In this document: in pieces, positions 14,372 to 19,339 of the stretch | Layout of the letters: every line of letters begins with the position of its first letter | Position numbering within the stretch: position 1 is the stretch's first letter | Source of the DNA: Mucinivorans sp036654415 | GTDB taxonomy: Bacteria; Bacteroidota; Bacteroidia; Bacteroidales; Rikenellaceae | Length of the DNA: 19,339 bases | Direction of reading: 5' to 3' | Assembly (NCBI GenBank): GCA_036654415.1 | Contig: JAVVSB010000034.1 | Coordinates: 1-19,339 of the forward strand | Position numbers and translations under genes: made by a program | Notes under the pieces: model-generated | Seen by the model: the letters and a program-made list of their open reading frames with translations, nothing else | Told to the model about the DNA's origin: nothing | The model's database searches: none

Positions 14372-16528
14372 TTACTCGTCCGTGTCGTCAGAGGTATAGG
14401 CCTTAAGCAGCTTGTCTTGAACATCAGATGGCGCCTGTTCAAAATTTGCAAAACTCATGGTATAGGTGGCGCGACCACTGGTCAGTGAACTCAGTGTGGT
14501 TGAGTAGCGGTAGAGTTCAGCCAAAGGCACTCGAGCCTTGAGATGCTCAAACCCCTTATCCGAGCTCATGCCCTCAATCATAGCGCGGCGATTTTGAAGG
14601 TCGCTCATCACATCGCCCATTTTGTCGCTTGGCACAATAACCTCTACCTGATAGATGGGCTCCATAATCTTAGGTCCAGCCTTTTTGAAGGCCTCTTTAA
14701 AGGCATTACGCCCAGCCAGTTTAAACGATAGTTCGTTGCTGTCCACGGGGTGCATCTTGCCATCGTAAACCACAACGCGAATATCGCGTGCCAGTGACCC
14801 TGTGAGTGGCCCTTGCTCCATTTTCTCCATGATACCCTTGAGTATGGCAGGCATAAAGCGTGCATCAATGGAACCTCCGACAATAGCCGAACAGAATACC
14901 AACTTACCTCCCCACTCTAGAGGTATCTCTTCTGTGTTTTTGATATTCAGCTGTACATCTTTACCATCTATTTTATACTTACTGGGGGCTGGTATGCCTT
15001 CAAAGTAGGGCTCTATCACCAGGTGAACCTCGCCAAATTGGCCAGCACCTCCTGACTGTTTTTTGTGGCGATAATCTCCAGCTGCGGTCTTGGTGATGGT
15101 CTCGCGATAGGAGATGCGAGGTTGGAAATATTCAATATCTAGTTTGTTAATATTGGCTAGTTGCCACTTCAAAATGTTGAGGTGATGTTCGCCTTGCCCC
15201 TGAATAATAACCTGTTTTAACTCTTTGGAATATTCCACCAAGATAGTTGGGTCGTCGAAGTTAGCACGTGAGAGTAGTTCGCCCATCTTCTCGTCATCTG
15301 CTGTGTTCTTGGCCTTCACTGCGCAACGGTAGCGTGGAGCAGGGAAGCCTATGAGGTTTATTTTCCAATCTGCCCCCGTAGCGTTTAGGGTGTGGTTCAC
15401 CCTGGTACTTTTTAGTTTAACGGTGCAACCGATATCACCCGCACATAGCTCTGTTACCTTGGTACGAGCCTTGCCAGCCACAGCAAAGAGTTGCGAAATC
15501 TTCTCTTTTTGCCCCGTGGTCATGTTGGTTAGCTCTTGTCCCTCGGCCACTGTCCCGCTTATTACGCGGAAATAACTTACCTCGCCCAGATGCTGCTCAA
15601 CGGCGGTTTTGAATACAAAAATAGAGGTAGCCTTTTCGCTGTTGGCCTCCACTTCGCCACCCGTTTGGGTACGGAAATTCGGAGCCTTGATTGGTCCAGG
15701 AGCCACGTTGATAATAAACTCCATTAGACGTTTTACCCCTATATCTTTTTTTGCCGAAAGACAGAATACAGGTATTAGGTCGCGTTTGGCCAACCCAATT
15801 TTGAGCCCCGAGCGCATTTCGTTTTGAGTGAGTGACCCTTTTTCAAAGTATAATTCCATCAGCGCCTCATCATTTTCGGCCGCTGCCTCCACCAATTTAT
15901 TGTTCAGCTCTTTGGCCTTCTCCATCTCTGAGTCTGGAATCTCTAGCTCCTCTCGTTCTCCGGTGTCACCCTTGAAGCGGAACATCTTCATCAGTAGCAC
16001 ATCCACAAAGCTATCGAATGCTGGCCCTGGGTTGATGGGGTATTGTACTAGTACAGGCTTAGCTTCGGAACTGGCCATTAGTGAGTCTATGGTCGCATCC
16101 CATGAGGCCTTTTCGCTGTCGAGTTGGTTGATGGCCGCGATAACTGGTTTTTCGTGGCGACGAGCATAGCGCGCCTGAATTTCGGTACCCACCTCAAAGC
16201 CGTTTTGGGCGTTGATAAGCATCACCCCCACGTCAGCCACCTTAAAGGCACTAAAGAGTGAACCGCAGAAGTCATCCGACCCTGGCACATCCAATATGTT
16301 GAGCTTGTAGCCCAAGTATTCAGTAAAAAGAATTGTCGAAAAAATAGAGCGTTTGTAGAGGTGCTCAACATCTGTGTAATCGGAAAGGGTGTTCTCGGCT
16401 TCAATGGCCCCGCGGCGGTCGATAACCTTACCCTCGAAGGCCATGGCCTCGGCAAGAGTAGTCTTGCCACTACCCGAGTGGCCAAGCAAAACAATGTTTT
16501 TGATTTCGTTAGTTGGATATTTTTTCAT
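14372..16528 (-). CDS. fusA2: Elongation factor G paralog (EF-G2 type) with altered switch II
   Basis: This 718-residue protein has the full EF-G layout: GTPase domain, beta-barrel domain 2, and domains III-V ending in the EF-G C-terminal fold (GRATYTMSFANFEQAP). The P-loop GHSGSGKT (16-23) is intact. Switch II reads DVPGSDDF at 80-87 where active EF-Gs have DTPGHVDF, so the catalytic histidine is a serine; G4 is NQLD (134-137) instead of NKxD. These changes suggest weak or no GTP hydrolysis. From memory, a Bacteroides thetaiotaomicron EF-G paralog (EF-G2) has been reported to act in translocation without GTPase activity and to matter in gut colonisation; this may be its counterpart. The gene stands alone with its own promoter and a strong terminator. 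Confidence 0.9.
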   Translation of the reverse strand: MKKYPTNEIKNIVLLGHSGSGKTTLAEAMAFEGKVIDRRGAIEAENTLSDYTDVEHLYKRSIFSTILFTEYLGYKLNILDVPGSDDFCGSLFSAFKVADVGVMLINAQNGFEVGTEIQARYARRHEKPVIAAINQLDSEKASWDATIDSLMASSEAKPVLVQYPINPGPAFDSFVDVLLMKMFRFKGDTGEREELEIPDSEMEKAKELNNKLVEAAAENDEALMELYFEKGSLTQNEMRSGLKIGLAKRDLIPVFCLSAKKDIGVKRLMEFIINVAPGPIKAPNFRTQTGGEVEANSEKATSIFVFKTAVEQHLGEVSYFRVISGTVAEGQELTNMTTGQKEKISQLFAVAGKARTKVTELCAGDIGCTVKLKSTRVNHTLNATGADWKINLIGFPAPRYRCAVKAKNTADDEKMGELLSRANFDDPTILVEYSKELKQVIIQGQGEHHLNILKWQLANINKLDIEYFQPRISYRETITKTAAGDYRHKKQSGGAGQFGEVHLVIEPYFEGIPAPSKYKIDGKDVQLNIKNTEEIPLEWGGKLVFCSAIVGGSIDARFMPAILKGIMEKMEQGPLTGSLARDIRVVVYDGKMHPVDSNELSFKLAGRNAFKEAFKKAGPKIMEPIYQVEVIVPSDKMGDVMSDLQNRRAMIEGMSSDKGFEHLKARVPLAELYRYSTTLSSLTSGRATYTMSFANFEQAPSDVQDKLLKAYTSDDTDE

Positions 16529-16571
16529 AATTATTTTATGGAATTAAGTGAAAAATCGCTCTAAAAGTCCA

Positions 16572-16603
16572 TAAATATAATAATTTTTTATTAATCACAC
16601 AAA
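16572..16603 (-). promoter_or_regulatory. Candidate promoter of the EF-G paralog gene
   Basis: On the minus strand TTTG (complement of 16600-16603) is followed 20 bp later by TATATTTA (complement of 16572-16579), one mismatch from TAnnTTTG. The leader to the ATG at 16528 would be about 37 bases. The 143-bp gap between this gene and the sialidase is AT-rich and holds only this promoter and the sialidase terminator. Confidence 0.5.
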
Positions 16604-16614
16604 TTTTTATGTAT

Positions 16615-16653
16615 ATTAATAAAAAACAGAGCCCTCTTCGAAGAGCTCTGTTT
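16615..16653 (-). terminator. Intrinsic terminator after the sialidase gene
   Basis: On the minus strand a hairpin forms between 16646-16653 and 16624-16631 (AAACAGAG/CTCTGTTT), extended by a self-complementary inner stem at 634-645 of the same block (CTCTTCGAAGAG, 16634-16645), with a two-base bulge at 16632-16633. It is followed by TTTTTTATT. It sits 19 bases after the sialidase stop, so it ends that operon. Confidence 0.85.
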
Positions 16654-16671
16654 CATAATATAGAGGAGTGT

Positions 16672-18285
16672 CTATTGTATAATATCCTTTAGTGGTATAG
16701 CTTGGAATGTCATCTGGGCGCGGCTCCCTTCATACAAAATTCCGATGGTGTTTTTGTCTATCATTGTCAGGCACGAGTAGCCCCAAGTGAGCTCCTGGTC
16801 GAGTAGAATCGTATGGTCATCGCTCCAGGTTGCCCCACCGTCCAAGCTGGCCTTAATCGAAATATGGCTACGAGTTTTTGAATTGTTAGGGTTTGAAAAG
16901 AGCAGCACATCGCGGCCTAATCCATTTTGTGAGGCGGGCACGTTTAGCAGGCTCGCCATACATACTGGCTCAATGAGTGCCTTGCGTGAGCTGGGATGTT
17001 CGCTCCATGTCTGTCCCAAATCTTTGGTTGTGGACACCGCACGCCATCCGCCACGGTTATCTCTCATGTTGAGCATCAGCTCCCCTGGGGTAATCTCCAC
17101 CACTTGTGCTTCGGTAGTGTTGCTGCGAGCTGCCGTGCCCACCTGCCATGTGTGGCCATGGTCTTTGCTCCATATAATAGTGGCGTGTGGCATGCGCGCT
17201 GAGTCCACAAATTGGTAAGGAAATACTAGTGTCCCGTCTTTCATGGTGATACCGCGTCCCGGACCCTGAAGATGGATATACCAAGAGTCTTGTTTGTAAT
17301 TGTCCGAAATAACCTCTGGACGACTCCATGTTTTACCATCATCCTGGCTACGGGTTATCACCACCTGTGCCGCACCTTGTTTTACATCTTTCCCCTGTTT
17401 TACTCCCCACCAAGCTCTGCCGCCTGGAATTTGTGTCCACATACCGATACCCAATATATCGCCCGTGGCCTCATCCATCAAAATAGAGGGGTCGCCCACC
17501 CCGTTTTGCGAGTCGAGTAGGCCGTCAGTACCACGCATATCAATGATAGTCTGCATCGGTAACCAAGTGCGACCTCCATCCTTTGAGCGCGATAGCCCAA
17601 CTTGAATATCGTCCTGAAGGTCGTAGCTTGTTTGTCGGCGAATGTCATACACGGCCATCAATGTGCCAGTCTTGGATGTCACTAGCCCTGGAATACGATA
17701 GGAGTGCACTCCATCCTGGCCACTATTACGCACAGCAACGGCTGCACGGTATTTGGTGTTCCCACTTTGAACCACTGGCACTGCACTGCCACTTATCACC
17801 GTTTTTGCCACCGAAATAGATGCTTGCCAATTTAGCGGAGCGTTTTTTGCCAGCCGTAGGCTTAGGTAAAAATAGTTATCTCCCTGCCGCAAGGGGCGGT
17901 TAACTTTAAGAGTCATCTGTGTGGATACCTTGCTTGCTTTGCTACACAGGGATGCGTAAGCGGGGTGTCGGTAAATTTGTTGCCCGCCACCGTAGTGTTG
18001 AAACTGCTCCTCCATTGCGCAGGCACTACTATGGCTGCGGAACATTGAGCTCCCACCAGTGTAGTATAGCTCTACGGCCTCTATGTATTGTACAGGTTCT
18101 ATATCCACGACTATCTCTTGTAGTACTGAATTTGTTGAGGAACATTGTAACCGAAAGTCCACCGTAGGGTTGACATCCTGTTCCAGAACAACAGGTACGT
18201 TTACGTAATTCACGTAAGTGGTGTCTTGAGCTGTGGCCGCAGCCGAAAAACTCAGCGCGAAAAATAGAGATAATAATTTTTTCAT
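16672..18285 (-). CDS. nanH: Exo-alpha-sialidase (neuraminidase), GH33
   Basis: This secreted enzyme releases terminal sialic acids from glycoproteins such as mucins. The 537-residue protein has a signal peptide (MKKLLSLFFALSFSAAATAQ) and an N-terminal accessory domain (about 21-165, likely beta-sandwich). The six-bladed catalytic propeller (about 178-537) has YRIP at 196-199 giving arginine-triad member Arg197, with Arg408 and Arg472 as likely partners, an acidic pair at 225-226, Glu392 and the tyrosine of WGYSCL (Tyr503). Five Asp boxes S.D.G.TW are seen, at 234, 313, 373, 420 and 480. No lipobox, so periplasmic or secreted. It follows the nitroreductase gene after 15 bp and ends at a terminator. 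No sialic-acid transport or catabolic gene is in the window. Confidence 0.93.
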   Translation of the reverse strand: MKKLLSLFFALSFSAAATAQDTTYVNYVNVPVVLEQDVNPTVDFRLQCSSTNSVLQEIVVDIEPVQYIEAVELYYTGGSSMFRSHSSACAMEEQFQHYGGGQQIYRHPAYASLCSKASKVSTQMTLKVNRPLRQGDNYFYLSLRLAKNAPLNWQASISVAKTVISGSAVPVVQSGNTKYRAAVAVRNSGQDGVHSYRIPGLVTSKTGTLMAVYDIRRQTSYDLQDDIQVGLSRSKDGGRTWLPMQTIIDMRGTDGLLDSQNGVGDPSILMDEATGDILGIGMWTQIPGGRAWWGVKQGKDVKQGAAQVVITRSQDDGKTWSRPEVISDNYKQDSWYIHLQGPGRGITMKDGTLVFPYQFVDSARMPHATIIWSKDHGHTWQVGTAARSNTTEAQVVEITPGELMLNMRDNRGGWRAVSTTKDLGQTWSEHPSSRKALIEPVCMASLLNVPASQNGLGRDVLLFSNPNNSKTRSHISIKASLDGGATWSDDHTILLDQELTWGYSCLTMIDKNTIGILYEGSRAQMTFQAIPLKDIIQ

Positions 18286-18300
18286 GTTGGTGGTGTAAGT

Positions 18301-19041
18301 CTATAAAAATCCTTGTTGGGTGAGCATTTTGATATACAGGGTCGAAAAATGGTCGCTGTCGGCCTTTGTGTATCGTTTTTTTGTAAATATCTGCGCTAAG
18401 TTAGGCAAATTATTTTGAGTTATCAAATCGGTAGTCTGTTCCGAATTTTCGATATCTGCCCACAGGTGGTCAATCTCTTGTGCGCTATACGGTGTGTATT
18501 TGTTGAAATGGACTACCGCTTCCAATGGCAGACGAGGCGCGAGAGGGGGCTCTGTGGCTGCATAACCCACCACCACGGTGGTAATTGGAATCACCCCTAC
18601 GGGGAGCTCCAATATCTCGATAATCTGCTCCGCATTATATAATGTCGTTCCCAAATAACAGATACCCAACCCTTGATTTTCAGCCTCCAGTGCAAAATTT
18701 TCTGAGCTCAGTAAGGTGTCGATAGCCGCGTTTAGAAACCATAACATATTTTTGTACGATGGCGTGGCCTGCCTTTGGCGGCACCACTGCTCAAAGCGTG
18801 CCACATCGGCACAAAAAGTCACCACCGCAGGGGCCATGGTCACCATAGGCTGGTTGAAGTGACATGGTGCCAAGGCTGTTTTGATTGCGGGGTCGGTTGT
18901 CACCACAATCGAGTAGAGTTGCATGCCTCCTACTGTTGAGGCTCGTGTTGCAGCGGTTAATATCTGCTCCATAACGGAGTCTGAAATTGGTTTTGTTTGA
19001 AAATCCCGCACCGAGCGGTGCTCCTTAATTGCTGAAATCAT
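18301..19041 (-). CDS. Nitroreductase family protein (NfsA-like, FMN-dependent)
   Basis: This 246-residue flavoprotein family uses NAD(P)H to reduce nitro compounds, quinones or other acceptors. The N-terminal FMN-binding motif HRSVRDF is at 8-14, followed by TAATRASTVGGMQLYSIVVT in the expected position, then the central EAENQGLGICYLGTT region and a C-terminal part (PPLAPRLPLEAVVHFNKY) typical of the NfsA branch. The C-terminal tail (about residues 180-246) is long and carries tyrosines. Substrate is unknown. It starts 17 bp after the histidine-kinase stop and precedes the sialidase by 15 bp, so one transcript is likely; no TAnnTTTG element is seen in the short gaps. Confidence 0.9.
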   Translation of the reverse strand: MISAIKEHRSVRDFQTKPISDSVMEQILTAATRASTVGGMQLYSIVVTTDPAIKTALAPCHFNQPMVTMAPAVVTFCADVARFEQWCRQRQATPSYKNMLWFLNAAIDTLLSSENFALEAENQGLGICYLGTTLYNAEQIIEILELPVGVIPITTVVVGYAATEPPLAPRLPLEAVVHFNKYTPYSAQEIDHLWADIENSEQTTDLITQNNLPNLAQIFTKKRYTKADSDHFSTLYIKMLTQQGFL

Positions 19042-19058
19042 AATCCTTTGTTGGTTTT

Positions 19059-19339
19059 TTATATATTCTCTGGATTGGCCAGGGGTAGGGTGAAGCTGAA
19101 AGTTGTCCCCAGTCCAATTGTGCTCTCCACCGATACTCTCTGGCCATGAGCCTCGATAATATGTTTGACGATGGCCAGGCCGAGCCCTGTGCCACCCGAC
19201 TCGCGCGAGCGCGCTTTGTCAACACGGTAAAATCGTTCAAATATACGTGGCAGGTGCTCTGGCGCAATTCCCTGGCCATTGTCGGTGACCTCAATTAATA
19301 CTGAGTCAAAAATATCTGTAAAGCGCACTTCAATTTTAC
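19059..19339 (-). CDS. phoR: Sensor histidine kinase, C-terminal part (PhoR-like)
   Basis: Only the last 93 or so residues are in the window; the gene continues beyond the right edge and the reading frame is open to the boundary. The visible part is the HATPase domain end: the G1 box VTDNGQGI, the F box RIFERFYRVDKARSRESGGT, the G2 box GTGLGLAIVKHIIEAHGQ and the closing GLGTTFSFTLP. The FERFYRVDKARSRE wording is typical of PhoR-type kinases, which fits the nearby phoB and pst genes. That link is inference because the sensor half is not visible. It is on the opposite strand to phoB and is separated from it by the EF-G paralog, nitroreductase and sialidase genes. Confidence 0.8.
   Translation of the reverse strand, partial: KIEVRFTDIFDSVLIEVTDNGQGIAPEHLPRIFERFYRVDKARSRESGGTGLGLAIVKHIIEAHGQRVSVESTIGLGTTFSFTLPLANPENI

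Noticed and set aside
15828..16169. A 113-codon serine-rich plus-strand frame within the EF-G paralog gene
   Set aside because: It is antisense to a conserved domain, has low-complexity composition, and lacks a promoter or homology.
16787..17218. A 143-codon plus-strand frame within the sialidase gene
   Set aside because: The minus-strand frame carries Asp boxes and catalytic residues throughout; the plus-strand frame is a by-product.
1..19339. tRNA or rRNA genes, CRISPR arrays, riboswitches, replication origin, intact mobile element
   Set aside because: None was seen by eye on either strand. Intergenic gaps are short and accounted for by promoters and terminators; the only mobile-element trace is the remnant at 1-155.

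Overview
The window reads as a chromosomal segment of a Bacteroidota bacterium, most likely order Bacteroidales. Three lines of evidence support this. Promoters of the phylum's type (TTTG, about 19 bp, then TAnnTTTG) stand in front of several genes. Shine-Dalgarno sites are largely absent. Several families are typical of the phylum: DUF4293, DUF3109, an HU/CCDC81-like protein, a kinase-less PASTA protein and an EF-G paralog. A futalosine-pathway menaquinone gene (mqnE) and a secreted GH33 sialidase would fit a gut, mucin-using lineage such as the Rikenellaceae. That family-level guess is inference only.

Layout. (1) 1-155: a frameshifted, truncated IS30-type transposase remnant on the minus strand. 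(2) 177-2200: a promoter and a three-gene ABC transporter operon (ATPase, membrane protein, YtrA-type GntR regulator). (3) 2130-2702, minus: a DUF3109 cysteine-rich protein whose 3' end overlaps the GntR gene by 71 bp and whose promoter is back to back with the next operon. (4) 2757-6272: a tightly overlapping operon of DUF4293 membrane protein, mqnE, PASTA protein and RluD-type pseudouridine synthase. (5) 6275-9146, minus: rsmA, lgt, a small HU-like membrane-anchored protein and a potassium-channel-like protein with an altered filter. (6) 9188-14311: the phosphate (Pho) cluster pstS-pstC-pstA-pstB-phoU-phoB, preceded by an 11-bp-spaced direct repeat that looks like a Pho box. (7) 14372-16528, minus: an EF-G paralog lacking the catalytic switch-II histidine. 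(8) 16672-19339, minus: a histidine kinase C-terminus (PhoR-like, cut by the window edge), a nitroreductase and a sialidase, apparently one transcript ending in a clear terminator.

The Pho cluster should take up phosphate at high affinity. PstS binds it in the periplasm, PstC/PstA/PstB import it, PhoU couples transporter state to signalling, and PhoB with a partner kinase (possibly the one at the right edge) activates transcription through the repeats upstream of pstS.

The most notable observation is that PstC carries, in the loop between its first two membrane segments, a piece recognisably homologous to PstS itself: 17 identities in a gapless 50-residue alignment. The residues at the phosphate-binding loop are replaced. 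Other points of interest are the EF-G paralog without its catalytic histidine, two genes (rsmA, phoB) with -7 boxes only 4-5 bases before the ATG, the palindromic divergent -7 boxes at 2720-2737, and the unusual kinase-nitroreductase-sialidase arrangement.
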